NCBI GenBank assembly: GCA_022361255.1 | Contig: JAKSBG010000358.1 | Location: forward strand, 1-38,102 | Source of the DNA: Verrucomicrobiales bacterium | GTDB taxonomy: Bacteria; Verrucomicrobiota; Verrucomicrobiia; Verrucomicrobiales; DEV007 | Reading direction: 5' to 3' | Length of the DNA stretch: 38,102 nucleotides | Shown: positions 1-8,428 of the stretch, in pieces | Layout of the letters: each line of letters starts with the position of its first letter | Numbering within the stretch: the first letter of the stretch is position 1 | Notes under the pieces: model-generated | Database searches by the model: none | Told to the model about the DNA's origin: nothing | Seen by the model: only the letters and a program-made list of their open reading frames with translations | Program-made: the position numbers and the translations under genes

Positions 1-206
1 AAAAAGAAAGACAGCGTATTGGAAATGCCGAGAAACACCACGAAGAGCACGTAGGCGATCGGCGAGGTGAAGTAGCTTTTCAGTTCGCGTTTGAAGATCG
101 TCCTTACTTCACGGGGAAGCAGGAAAACGAGAATTCCGATGAAGATCGCGGAAACGATCAGAGTCGGAATGGCGAATTCGAGAATCAGTTTGATGAGAGC
201 ATCCAT
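1..206 (-). CDS. ABC-2 type transporter permease, N-terminal part (cut by window edge)
   Basis: Only the first 68 codons are inside the window; the gene runs off the left edge. The start is the ATG whose complement lies at 204-206. Residues about 5-30 form a hydrophobic segment, followed by a basic stretch and the motif RELKSYFTSPIAYV, which leads into a second hydrophobic segment. That motif is typical of GldF-like/ABC-2 permeases that carry out export. The gene follows an ABC ATPase on the same strand with a 48-base gap, so the two are probably one exporter. In gliding Bacteroidetes the GldA/GldF pair serves motility, but in Verrucomicrobiota the same families occur without known gliding, so the substrate is unknown. 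Family call good, function open. Confidence 0.8.
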   Translation of the reverse strand, partial: MDALIKLILEFAIPTLIVSAIFIGILVFLLPREVRTIFKRELKSYFTSPIAYVLFVVFLGISNTLSFF

Positions 207-254
207 GTTGGTGTGATTCGAAAAAGTTCAGTGGGAAATGGCGAAAACAGGAAG

Positions 255-1205
255 TTAGTCCTGGTCGTCGGTTTTCGTGATTTCACGGAAAAGCTCGTCG
301 AGACGTCCTTCTTCGACGTGGAGCTCCTCCACCGTAAGATTTTTCTCTTTGCAGAGTTTTCCGACTGCGGCGCCGAGCTCGCCCGACTTTCCTTTTGCGG
401 GAAGGATGCGGGCAGTGAGGCCGTCATCGTCCGAGCTTTCCACCTTCACCTCACGGGCTTCGGAAAGCTTTTCCAGCTCAGCCTCGATGCCCGAACCGGC
501 GAGGCCTTTTGCCTTGAGACGGACGGAGCCCGCGTTGCTGGACCGGCTTTTCAGCTCATCGGGTGTGCCGTCAGCAATGACCGTTCCGCGGTCAATGATG
601 ATGGCGCGGGTGCAGGCTGCTTCGACCTCTTCGAGAATGTGGGTCGAGAAAATGATCGCCTTTTCCTCGCCCATGCGGCGGATCAGTTGGCGAATTTCGT
701 TTTTCTGATTCGGGTCAAGGCCGTCTGTCGGCTCATCGAGAATGAGGACTTCCGGATCGTGAATAATGGACTGGGCGAAGCACGTCCGGTGGCGGTATCC
801 TTTGGAAAGCGTATCGACACTCTGATGGCGAACCGGCTCGAGAAAGGTCGTCTTGATCGCCTTGTCGACGGCAGCATCAAGTTCGCCGGCCGGAACCCCG
901 CGCATCTCGGCGGAGAAGCGGAGAAAACCCTCCACTGTCATGTCGGAGTAGAGCGGCGCCGCCTCGGGGAGGTATCCGATTTTCGATTTTGCGGCAAGTT
1001 CATCCTCTTCGATATCGGCTCCGCCGATCGTCACGGTTCCCTCGGTGGCAGGGAGAAAGCCGGTCACCATGCGCATGGTGGTGGATTTTCCTGCTCCGTT
1101 GGGTCCGAGGAATCCGAGGACCTCGCCTTTACTCACGGTGAACGACACTCCGTCCACGGCGACCTTTGTGCCAAAATGCTTGTGTAGATTTTCGACTTCT
1201 ATCAT
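255..1205 (-). CDS. ABC transporter ATP-binding protein (GldA/CcmA-type, ABC-2 exporter)
   Basis: This 316-residue protein is the nucleotide-binding subunit of an ABC exporter. It has Walker A (GPNGAGKST, about residues 36-44), a degenerate signature (LSKGYRHRT rather than LSGGQ) and Walker B with D-loop (LILDEPTDGLDPNQ), then a switch His in STHILEEVE. About 100 residues follow the ATPase core, as in GldA-type subunits. The ATG at 1205 is chosen; an in-frame TTG four codons upstream (1217) is the alternative. No clear ribosome binding site precedes either. It lies just upstream of the permease at 1-206 and the pair should form one complex at the cytoplasmic membrane. The YRHRT signature tail resembles gliding-type ATPases, but a motility role is not supported by anything else here. 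Confidence 0.9.
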   Translation of the reverse strand: MIEVENLHKHFGTKVAVDGVSFTVSKGEVLGFLGPNGAGKSTTMRMVTGFLPATEGTVTIGGADIEEDELAAKSKIGYLPEAAPLYSDMTVEGFLRFSAEMRGVPAGELDAAVDKAIKTTFLEPVRHQSVDTLSKGYRHRTCFAQSIIHDPEVLILDEPTDGLDPNQKNEIRQLIRRMGEEKAIIFSTHILEEVEAACTRAIIIDRGTVIADGTPDELKSRSSNAGSVRLKAKGLAGSGIEAELEKLSEAREVKVESSDDDGLTARILPAKGKSGELGAAVGKLCKEKNLTVEELHVEEGRLDELFREITKTDDQD

Positions 1206-1413
1206 GGAAGGATCCAATTGGGTTTTAGGTGTCGGGTAGCGATGCCGAATTGACGATTTGTTTGGAAAATTTCAGAAAAAGTTCCAGAGTGAAAATCCGC
1301 CTTTTCGCAGCGCAACCGGGAGTTGTATTTCGTTTGCCTGTGGAAAATCGCAAGGGAAAATTCCCCGCCTGATAAAGGCGTTCGTAACCCCTTTTTTTGC
1401 CAAAGAGTTAGCC

Positions 1414-2172
1414 ATGAAAATCATCAGCTGGAACGTCAATGGGATCCGCGCCGTTCTGAAAAAGAATTTCCTCGAATTCCTCTCCGAAGAAGACCCGGAT
1501 ATTCTGCTGTTGCAGGAGGTCAAAGCAGAGCGTGATCAAGTCGACACCGATTTTGAGGCGGAGGGATGGCACGTCTACTGGAATCATGCAGAAAAGAAGG
1601 GGTATTCCGGCGTCGCCGCGCTCAGCAAAACTCCGGCGCTGTCCACGACCCGGGGAATGGGGATGGAGGAGCATGATTCAGAAGGTCGGGTTCTGACACT
1701 GGAATTCGAAGATTTCTTCGTCGTGAATGTTTACACCCCGAATGCGCAGAACGAACTGCGCCGGTTGCCCTACCGACTGGACTGGAACAAGGCTTTCCTG
1801 GCCTACCTGAAAGAGCTGGAGAAGACCAAGCCCGTCATCTTTGCCGGCGATCTCAATGTCGCACACCGGGAGATCGACCTGGCCCGGCCGAAACAGAATC
1901 GAAAGAGCGCCGGATTTTCCGACGAAGAGAGGGCCGGGTTTGACGACATTCTCTCCGCCGGATTCGTCGATACATTCCGCCATTTTTATCCCGACAAAGA
2001 GGAGGCATACTCCTGGTGGAGCTATCGTGGCGGAGCCCGGGCAAAGAACGTGGGGTGGCGACTCGATTATTTTTGCGTGACGGGGGAGTTCGTCGACCGC
2101 ATCAAGTCATCCGAAATCCTGTCGGACGTAATGGGATCCGATCACTGCCCCGTGCGAATCGAGGTGGCCTAA
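1414..2172 (+). CDS. xthA: Exodeoxyribonuclease III (AP endonuclease)
   Basis: A 252-residue member of the ExoIII/APE1 endonuclease-exonuclease-phosphatase family, which cuts DNA at abasic sites and trims 3' ends in base excision repair. Motifs in order: SWNVNGIRA (N at residue 7), LLQEVKAE (metal-binding Glu), [12 protein letters not shown] (catalytic Asp/Asn), the [12 protein letters not shown] loop, [19 protein letters not shown] and the terminal GSDHCPV with the catalytic Asp-His. An open frame continues upstream to 1258, but family proteins begin exactly at MKIISWN, so the ATG at 1414 is the start. The 200 bases upstream contain no other gene. It is a stand-alone gene facing away from the ABC pair. 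Function is near certain; the choice between xthA and exoA naming is convention only. Confidence 0.95.
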   Translation: MKIISWNVNGIRAVLKKNFLEFLSEEDPDILLLQEVKAERDQVDTDFEAEGWHVYWNHAEKKGYSGVAALSKTPALSTTRGMGMEEHDSEGRVLTLEFEDFFVVNVYTPNAQNELRRLPYRLDWNKAFLAYLKELEKTKPVIFAGDLNVAHREIDLARPKQNRKSAGFSDEERAGFDDILSAGFVDTFRHFYPDKEEAYSWWSYRGGARAKNVGWRLDYFCVTGEFVDRIKSSEILSDVMGSDHCPVRIEVA

Positions 2173-2191
2173 ATCCACTTCCCGAGGGCGT

Positions 2192-2247
2192 GAAACCCTG
2201 TTTGCCGACACACCCAACCCTGTCAGGTTGCGGGCCTAACCCTGTTG
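2192..2247. repeat. Cluster of AACCCTGT repeat units with a short palindrome
   Basis: Three AACCCTGT units occur within 56 bases, at about 2194, 2215 and 2238. The middle one is part of CAACCCTGTCAGGTTG, which can pair CAACC with GGTTG. The 17-base string ACCCAACCCTGTCAGGT (2212-2228) recurs exactly at 33000-33016, and AACCCTGTTG (2238-2247) recurs inverted at 33025-33034. The cluster fills the gap between convergent xthA and rdgB and covers the rdgB stop codon. It looks like a short interspersed (REP/MITE-like) element. Confidence 0.65.
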
Positions 2248-2835
2248 CGTGGCCTTGTTTTTCTCCCACCATTCGCGGAATTTTGCGAGGGCGCGGGCAC
2301 GGTGGCTCATGCCGTTTTTGATCTCTTCCGACAGTTCTCCGAAAGACAGGTCGTGGCCGTCAGGCGTGAAAACGGGATCGTATCCGAAGCCGCCTTCGCC
2401 GGACATGCTTTCGGCAATGCGACCCTCTACGGCTCCGTCGAATTCCCCGATGATCTCTCCTCCGCGTGCGATGACGACCACGCAGCGAAATCTCGCGGTG
2501 CGGTTTGTTTCCCCCTCCATTTCAGCGAGAAGTTTTTCCCGGTTCTCCGCGTCGGAGGCATTTTCCCCGGCATAGCGGGAGGAATAGATGCCCGGCGCTC
2601 CTCCGAGAGCATCAACCTCGAGACCGGAGTCGTCTGCGAGAATGAAAGCGGCCGGTTGGTCACGACTTGCGGCGAGAGCCTTGATCGCGGAGTTCGCGGA
2701 GAAAGTTTCGCCGTCTTCGACAGGCGGTTGCAGCCCGGGGATGGAAGTGAGATCGGTGATTTCAGGAAAGAGGTCGCCGAGGATTTTCTTCATTTCCCCG
2801 GTCTTGTGACTGTTGTGCGTCGCGACGATGAGCAT
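2236..2835 (-). CDS. rdgB: RdgB/HAM1 family non-canonical purine NTP pyrophosphatase
   Basis: A 199-residue enzyme that hydrolyses dITP, ITP and XTP to the monophosphates and so keeps deaminated purines out of DNA and RNA. Family motifs are intact: ATHNSHKTGEMKKIL at the N-terminus, ADDSGLEVDALGG with the catalytic/metal-binding Asp pair, GIYSSRYAG, EGGFGYDPVF, and the C-terminal SHRARALAKF. The ATG at 2835 (MLIVATHN) matches the family start; a GTG seven codons upstream (2856) is possible. It is convergent with xthA, with the interspersed repeat between and over its stop. It starts 57 bases from the divergent U32 gene, so the two probably share a promoter region. Confidence 0.93.
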   Translation of the reverse strand: MLIVATHNSHKTGEMKKILGDLFPEITDLTSIPGLQPPVEDGETFSANSAIKALAASRDQPAAFILADDSGLEVDALGGAPGIYSSRYAGENASDAENREKLLAEMEGETNRTARFRCVVVIARGGEIIGEFDGAVEGRIAESMSGEGGFGYDPVFTPDGHDLSFGELSEEIKNGMSHRARALAKFREWWEKNKATQQG

Positions 2836-2892
2836 AGGAGAGTTTGAGGTTTTCACTTTGAAGTTTCAAGTGGATGGTGTCAGGAAATGTCG

Positions 2893-5334
2893 ATGACTCC
2901 AAATACCGAACTGCTCGCCCCTGCGGGAAACTGGGAATGTGCCCGGGCTGCGGTCGCGAACGGAGCGAACGCGATCTATTTCGGGATGCCCCGGTTCAAT
3001 GCGCGGATGCGGGCGGACAATTTCACGGAGGATGACCTGCCGGAGCTGATGGCCTTTCTCCACGAGCACGGTGTTCGCGGATTCACCGCGTTCAATACGC
3101 TCGTCTTCACGTCAGAGCTTGAAGCAGCTGCAGATCAATTGCACCAGCTGAGTAAGGCGGGTGTCGATGCGATTATTGTTCAGGACCTTGGTCTTGCGAC
3201 GATGGCAAGGGCGATGGTTCCGGATCTGGATCTCCACGCCTCAACTCAGATGACGATTACTTCACCGGAGGCTCTTGCCTTTCTGGATGAAATGCTGGGT
3301 CTCGATCGTGCGGTGATCGCGCGAGAGAATTCGATGCGGGAAATTCGTCTTTTCCATTCGCTCGAACCGGATGCGGTTGAACTTGAAACTTTCGTCCACG
3401 GCGCCCTCTGCGTCGCCTATTCGGGGCAGTGCCTCACCAGCGAATCCCTTGGCCGGCGCAGTGCAAACCGGGGGGAATGTGCGCAGGCCTGCCGAATGCC
3501 TTATGAGCTGGTCGTGGATGGAAAAACGCGGGAGATGGGAGACCGGAAATACCTCCTTTCTCCGCAGGATCTCGCGGGAATTGATCAGGTTTCCGAGTTG
3601 ATCAGGCTCGGGGTGACAAGTTTCAAAATCGAGGGTCGACTGAAGACTCCCGAGTATGTCGCGGCGGTGACGCGTGCCTACCGGAAAGCGATTGATTCCG
3701 CTCTCGAGGGGCAGCCCAACCTTTCCACCGGGGAGGATCGTTATGAACTCGAAATGGCTTTTTCCCGTGGCCTCTCTTCCGGCTGGCTGGAGGGAATTGA
3801 TAACAAAAAGCTCGTTCATGCTCGCTTCGGAAAGAAGAGGGGGGCTTACGTGGGAAGGATCACAAAAGTCGGACCGGACTGGGTCGAAGTTGACGGGGAC
3901 ACCTTGCTGAAGAACGGAGATGGGATCGTTTTTGATACAGGAGGAAGGACGGAGCGCGAGCAGGGTGGCCGTATCTACCAGGTAGACAAGCGCCGCGTTT
4001 CAATGAAGCGCGGCAAAATCGATTTCTCCCGTCTGAAGCCGGGGCACCGGGTTTGGAAAACGGACGATCCGGCGCTGAATGCGGATCTGAAGAAAACTTG
4101 GAACCGGGAATCGTTACCGGCACGAAAAACACCTGTCGAATGGGAGGTTAGTGCTACAGATGGGGAGCAGCTCGTGATTCGGGATCGGGGAAGCGGGGAA
4201 GAAGTCGAGTCGTCGATGCCTCTGGAAAAGGCCCGAAACCGGCCGCTCGACGAGGCCGGTTTGAGAAAACAGTTGGGTCGTCTCGGAAACACCCGATATG
4301 ACCTGGGCGGGCTGCAGGTCGAGATTACGGGGGAGCCGATGTGTCCGGCTTCGGAGCTGAACCGGATGAGGCGGGCGCTCGTGGAGAAACTGGATCGCCG
4401 GTACAACGGGGAATACACAAACCGTCGTATCACCGGCGTTACGGTGGCAGACCTGCTCCCGGAACCGGCTGCGAAGCAGGCGTGGGCACCGGAGCTGCGT
4501 GTTCTGTGTCGAACCGAGCGGCAGGTTGAGACAGCGTTGCGCTGCGGTGTGCAACTGGTGCAGATCGATCTGGAGGACGTTCGCCGCTATCGTGAGGTGG
4601 TGGAACGGGCAAAGAAGGATTTTCCCGAAGCCCGTATTTTTCTGGCAACGCCGCGCATTCAAAAGGCCGGTGAGGCCGGGCTTTTCCGGGTGGTGGAAAA
4701 AGCGAAACCGGACGGAGTGCTCGTGCGAAACACGGGCGGGGTTCGCCACTTTCGGGGACATCCCGATTTGCAAATGATCGGTGATTTTTCGCTGAATGTT
4801 GCCAATCCGGTTTCCGCGTCCCGTCTCATTGCACAGGAGGGGATGGAAAACCTGACCATCTCATATGATCTGAATATCGAACAGGTTCTGGATCTGTTAG
4901 GGGCAGCTCCCCCGGACTGGTTTGAGCTGACTCTTCATCAGCACATGCCGATGTTTCATATGGAGCACTGTGTGTTCTGCACCTTTTTATCGGAAGGGAC
5001 TGACTTCACCAACTGCGGTCGGCCCTGTGATGAGCACGATGTGCAGCTTCGCGACCGGGTTGGGCAGCTCCATCCGTTGAAAGCGGACGTGGGATGTCGC
5101 AATACGCTTTTCAACGGGCGGGCTCAGAGCGGGGCCCGGTTCTTTCGAAATTTGAGAAACGCAGGATTAAACCGATTTCGGGTGGAGTTGCTGGATGAGG
5201 AGGAGGACGAAGCCCGAAAGACAATAGAAGCCTATCAGGGGCTTCTGAGGGGCGATTCTGAGGGCGAAGCTCTCTGGGCCCGCCTTCAGGTGGACTCCCG
5301 CCTCGGAGTCGTTGAGGGAACGCTTGAAACGTAG
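2893..5334 (+). CDS. U32 family peptidase-like protein, RlhA type
   Basis: A large U32 protein (813 residues from this start). The N-terminal half holds the U32 core: ELLAPAGNWECARAAV at the start, the HASTQ strand near residue 118, and the cysteine cluster C-x6-C-x15-C-x3-C around residues 173-200, which in this family binds iron-sulfur. E. coli RlhA, which hydroxylates 23S rRNA C2501, belongs to this group. The middle region resembles the DUF3656/U32 C-terminal domain. A further 200 residues carry a second cysteine set (EHCVFC, then NCGRPC) near nt 4966-5030. Two ATGs lie six bases apart (2887, 2893); the AGGAA at 2882-2886 is well spaced only for the second. The precise target is inferred from family membership, not shown here. 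Confidence 0.85.
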   Translation: MTPNTELLAPAGNWECARAAVANGANAIYFGMPRFNARMRADNFTEDDLPELMAFLHEHGVRGFTAFNTLVFTSELEAAADQLHQLSKAGVDAIIVQDLGLATMARAMVPDLDLHASTQMTITSPEALAFLDEMLGLDRAVIARENSMREIRLFHSLEPDAVELETFVHGALCVAYSGQCLTSESLGRRSANRGECAQACRMPYELVVDGKTREMGDRKYLLSPQDLAGIDQVSELIRLGVTSFKIEGRLKTPEYVAAVTRAYRKAIDSALEGQPNLSTGEDRYELEMAFSRGLSSGWLEGIDNKKLVHARFGKKRGAYVGRITKVGPDWVEVDGDTLLKNGDGIVFDTGGRTEREQGGRIYQVDKRRVSMKRGKIDFSRLKPGHRVWKTDDPALNADLKKTWNRESLPARKTPVEWEVSATDGEQLVIRDRGSGEEVESSMPLEKARNRPLDEAGLRKQLGRLGNTRYDLGGLQVEITGEPMCPASELNRMRRALVEKLDRRYNGEYTNRRITGVTVADLLPEPAAKQAWAPELRVLCRTERQVETALRCGVQLVQIDLEDVRRYREVVERAKKDFPEARIFLATPRIQKAGEAGLFRVVEKAKPDGVLVRNTGGVRHFRGHPDLQMIGDFSLNVANPVSASRLIAQEGMENLTISYDLNIEQVLDLLGAAPPDWFELTLHQHMPMFHMEHCVFCTFLSEGTDFTNCGRPCDEHDVQLRDRVGQLHPLKADVGCRNTLFNGRAQSGARFFRNLRNAGLNRFRVELLDEEEDEARKTIEAYQGLLRGDSEGEALWARLQVDSRLGVVEGTLET

Positions 5335-5373
5335 AATCCGCCTTTTTCGCGGATAGGGGGGCAAAGAGCCGCC

Positions 5374-6060
5374 TTAGAGCGCGGCCCGAGCGTTCTCCAC
5401 GAAGAGGCGAACCAGTTCCAGATCTTTGACTCCCGGTTCTGCTTCCACGCCGCTGGCGACGTCAACGCCGGCAGGTTTTACCTGTTTGATGGCGTCGGAA
5501 ACATTCTCCGGTTTCAGTCCTCCGGCGAGAATGATCTGGTGGTCGGGTCGCTTCGAAACGGCTTCGGCTCCGAGCTTCCAGTCCATTGTTTCACCGCTGC
5601 CCCCGTATTCGGTCGGGGCGTAGGCGTCGAGGAGAAGAGTGGGAGACGGGTAGCAGAGTGCGGTTTCCAGCATGGCCCGATCTTTTACGCCCATCGCCTT
5701 GAAAACGGGAAGCCCTTCGTTCGCCAGCGAGGCAGCCCGTTCGGGAGTTTCATCGCCGTGAAGCTGAATGAGATCGATGACGCCGGAATCATGTATCGCG
5801 GAAAGTTCGTCGTCGGTTGCGTTTACGGTTACGGCGACACGGGGAACCGTTCCAGCGAGCTCGCGGAGCCACGGGGCGGCGTCATCGACCGCGATGTAGC
5901 GTTTCGAACGGGGCCAGAAATTGATCCCCAGTGCGTCGGCACCCAGTTCGACGATGGCGGAGGCCTGAGCTCCGGATGTGATACCGCAAATCTTCACTCC
6001 GACCCGGTTCAGGTCGGGAGAAAAGAGATAAGGGGATGGGGCTTCATGGGGAGTCGTCAT
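5374..6060 (-). CDS. trpF: Phosphoribosylanthranilate isomerase
   Basis: A 228-residue TIM barrel that converts N-(5-phosphoribosyl)anthranilate to CdRP in tryptophan synthesis. VKICGIT carries the catalytic Cys (about residue 25), GINFWPRSKRYI follows, QLHGDE is the third-strand signature, and VDVASGVE near residue 200 holds the catalytic Asp. The frame stays open to 6177, but the ATG at 6060 is preceded by GGAAGGA seven bases upstream on this strand and gives a length near the family norm, though with about 20 extra residues before the first strand. No other trp genes are nearby, as is common for scattered trp genes in this phylum. It ends 39 bases from the convergent U32 gene. Confidence 0.95.
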   Translation of the reverse strand: MTTPHEAPSPYLFSPDLNRVGVKICGITSGAQASAIVELGADALGINFWPRSKRYIAVDDAAPWLRELAGTVPRVAVTVNATDDELSAIHDSGVIDLIQLHGDETPERAASLANEGLPVFKAMGVKDRAMLETALCYPSPTLLLDAYAPTEYGGSGETMDWKLGAEAVSKRPDHQIILAGGLKPENVSDAIKQVKPAGVDVASGVEAEPGVKDLELVRLFVENARAAL

Positions 6061-6205
6061 AGTAGTCCTTCCTGGTTCAGCCGCCACTTCTGTGCAGCAG
6101 TCCTCATTCACGTTCGCACACGCAGCCGCTGGCCGCGGTTGGAGAAACGTGGCTTGCTGCGTTCTTTTTTCATCCACCGCTTTTCGCGGAGTTGTCCGGC
6201 GCTTT

Positions 6206-7285
6206 TTACAGCTTTCCGAGAGCGTCGTCGAGACAGCTCAGCAGGTTGCCGATGGTCTCTTCGGTTTCATCGCCCATATTGGAGATGCGGAAGGTGGTGC
6301 CTTTGATTTTTCCGTAGCCACCGTCGAGCTGAATCTTGTGCTCTTCGCGCATGATCTGGCCGAGTTTGGCGACGTCGATTTCCTTGTTGTTCTTCACGCA
6401 AGTCAGTGACTTGGATCGAAAACCCTCCGGAGCGAAAAACTCAAAACCGTTCGCGCGAATCCATTCGTGCACGATATCATTGAGCTTCCCGTGGCGGGCA
6501 AAGCGGTTTTCGACACCTTCTTCAAAGATTACATCGAGCTGATGGCGCAAGCCGTAGATGGTTGAAATGCACGGCGTGCTCGGTGTCATCGACTTCTCCT
6601 GATTCTTTTTGAACTCGTGAAAATCGAAGTAGTAACCGCGGTCGTCAACAGTTGCAGCACGATCGTAGGCGCGCTCGGAAACGGTGAAAATCGCGAGGCC
6701 GGGAGGCAGGGCGAGTGCCTTCTGGCTGCCGGTGAGCAGCACATCAATTCCGAGCTTGTCGAATTCAATCGGGACAACGGAGAAGCTGGAGACCGTGTCG
6801 GTCACAAGGCAGACATCGTCGTATTTTCGAACGACGGCAGCTACCTCGGCGAGAGGGTTCATGACTCCGGTTGAAGTTTCGTTGTGAATGAAGGTGACGG
6901 TATCGAATTCCCCGGTGGCGAGTTTTGCATCGACGTCGGCGGGATCTACAGGAACGCCCCAATCATATTGAAGAGCTTCGGCTTCTTTTCCGCAGCGGCG
7001 GGCAACGTCGACCCATTTGTCGGAGAAGGCTCCCGAGCAGCAGCAAAGAACCTTTTTCTTCACCAGGTTGCGGAGGGAACCTTCCATGACGCCCCAGGCG
7101 GATGAGGTGGAAAGAAACACCGGCTGTTCCGTGCCCATGAGTTGCTGGAGGCGCGGATGAACGTCGTCGTAAAGAGCTACGAAATCCTTGGACCGGTGCC
7201 CGATCATGGGAGTGTTCGTCGCTGCGTAGGTGCCGGGGGAAATTTCCACCGGGCCGGGAATGTGGAGTCGAATGTGGTCGCTCAT
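6206..7285 (-). CDS. Class V aminotransferase (alanine-glyoxylate / serine-pyruvate type)
   Basis: A 359-residue PLP enzyme of fold type I. N-terminal IPGPVEISPGT, then HRSKDFVALYD, which is the phosphate/substrate loop typical of the alanine-glyoxylate and serine-pyruvate aminotransferases. HNETSTGV and VTDTVSSFS hold the cofactor-ring Asp, and TGSQKALALPPG has the Schiff-base Lys (about K189). Start at the ATG 7285; a TTG four codons upstream is less likely. A run of three cysteines near residue 81-83 is unusual but lies in a variable strand. The 145-base gap between this stop and the trpF start contains no gene that I can see. The family transfers amino groups between small amino acids and glyoxylate or pyruvate; the true substrate cannot be read from sequence alone. 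Confidence 0.88.
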   Translation of the reverse strand: MSDHIRLHIPGPVEISPGTYAATNTPMIGHRSKDFVALYDDVHPRLQQLMGTEQPVFLSTSSAWGVMEGSLRNLVKKKVLCCCSGAFSDKWVDVARRCGKEAEALQYDWGVPVDPADVDAKLATGEFDTVTFIHNETSTGVMNPLAEVAAVVRKYDDVCLVTDTVSSFSVVPIEFDKLGIDVLLTGSQKALALPPGLAIFTVSERAYDRAATVDDRGYYFDFHEFKKNQEKSMTPSTPCISTIYGLRHQLDVIFEEGVENRFARHGKLNDIVHEWIRANGFEFFAPEGFRSKSLTCVKNNKEIDVAKLGQIMREEHKIQLDGGYGKIKGTTFRISNMGDETEETIGNLLSCLDDALGKL

Positions 7286-7350
7286 GGTTGGGCGCAAATA
7301 AGGCGTGGGATGGGGAAATCACAAACCGATTTTCGTGTCGGTGTCAGATA

Positions 7351-7803
7351 TTACGATGTCACGGTTGTGGTGGACTCAGGGAGTTTCAGCGGAGGCTTGT
7401 TCCCTTTTTCCCGCATCCAGTTGATCGCCCGTTTGAGCGGTTTCAGGCTCACGAGTTTGATTTCGAGGCGGCGCTTGCCGGGGAAGTTAATCATCATGAC
7501 GCCGATCAGGATCGTCAGGATTCCCTGTCCCGGGGTGAGTAGCATGAGAATGCCGGAGAGAAGAATGATCCAGCCGAATAAGTTCTTCAGAATGAGAAAG
7601 AGGATACGCAGTCCGGAGTATTTTTCGCGGATCGCATCTGCCTCCGGGTCTTCCTCGAGGAAATAGTCTTCCGGGATTTTTCGGACCAGAAACGGAACGA
7701 GAAGGAGGCTCAGCAGAAAGGTGAAAGCGGAAATGCTCGCAACCCAGGCGAAGAAAACCTTGTTTTCTTTCGCCCAGTTCAGAATTGGCTCGATCCACTC
7801 CAT
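7351..7803 (-). CDS. PGPGW-type small membrane protein
   Basis: A 150-residue membrane protein. A hydrophobic segment lies at about residues 15-38 and a second, longer one at 70-104 that contains LTPGQGILTILIGVMMINFP, close to the PGPGW family pattern of putative transmembrane proteins (here PGQG). A charged linker (EEDPEADAIREKYS) joins them, and the C-terminus is basic. The ATG at 7803 is chosen with a GGCGGGAA 9-16 bases upstream; a TTG at 7839 overlapping the nuoC stop is an alternative and would give translational coupling. It directly follows nuoC on the same strand, so it is probably co-transcribed with nuoB-nuoC. No biochemical role is known for the family. Confidence 0.75.
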   Translation of the reverse strand: MEWIEPILNWAKENKVFFAWVASISAFTFLLSLLLVPFLVRKIPEDYFLEEDPEADAIREKYSGLRILFLILKNLFGWIILLSGILMLLTPGQGILTILIGVMMINFPGKRRLEIKLVSLKPLKRAINWMREKGNKPPLKLPESTTTVTS

Positions 7804-7835
7804 CGCGGAAACGTTCCCGCCGGAGACGAGCCAAA

Positions 7836-8408
7836 TCAATCCATTTCCCGCGAGCGCGGCTCACGATGAACGGTGCTTTCCGAAGTCGGTGAAGTGACAA
7901 ACGGCCCTCCTGCCAGAGGAGCGCGATCGGAGAACGCGACGTCCGGCATCTCGCTGGGACGACCGGCGAGAGGGAAATCTTTTCTCAGGGGGAAATAGGG
8001 AAATCCTTCCCACATCAGGATACGGCGGTGATCGGCAAGGCCGTCAAACTCGATGCCCATCATGTCGTAGACCTCGCGTTCGTGCCATTCTGCCGTCGGC
8101 CAGACTTTGGAGACGGAAGGGGCTTTGTCGTCCTCCGCCAACTTGTATTTGATGCGCAGATGGGTGTAGCCGCCGTTTCCGAGCTGATACAGTTCGTAAA
8201 CCATTTCCCAGCGCGGCTCTTCGCCGAAGTGGTCTAGACTGCTGATATCGAGCAGGTAGTCATAGCCCAACTCGTCGCGGCAGTGAGTCAGAATTTCGAG
8301 GGCCCGGTCTTTCTCCACGATGGCGGTGTGCTCATCGCGAAACTCGACGGTATCGAGAACGGACTCTCCGAACGTGGATTTCAGGGCGTCGATAGAAGAA
8401 GCGCTCAT
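7836..8408 (-). CDS. nuoC: NADH-quinone oxidoreductase subunit C
   Basis: A 190-residue subunit of the peripheral arm of complex I (30 kDa subunit). The region SKVWPTAEWHEREVYDMMGI is the family signature, followed by the DHRRIL segment and EGFPYFPLRKDFPL near residue 160. The last 30 residues are a polar tail beyond the usual end. It is separated from nuoB by only 20 bases, same strand, nuoB first, which is the usual nuoB-nuoC order. It is not fused to nuoD, and no nuoD follows: the next genes are a PGPGW protein and an aminotransferase. The rest of the complex must be encoded elsewhere if the complex is complete. Confidence 0.95.
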   Translation of the reverse strand: MSASSIDALKSTFGESVLDTVEFRDEHTAIVEKDRALEILTHCRDELGYDYLLDISSLDHFGEEPRWEMVYELYQLGNGGYTHLRIKYKLAEDDKAPSVSKVWPTAEWHEREVYDMMGIEFDGLADHRRILMWEGFPYFPLRKDFPLAGRPSEMPDVAFSDRAPLAGGPFVTSPTSESTVHREPRSREMD

Positions 8409-8428
8409 AAGGAAAGTGGTAGTAGCGG

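Noticed and set aside
213-1187. Open frame of 324 codons on the + strand
   Set aside because: It is antisense to the ABC ATPase with intact Walker motifs.
5336-5354. ATCCGC hairpin after the U32 gene as a terminator
   Set aside because: The stem is only six bases and there is no T-run after it.
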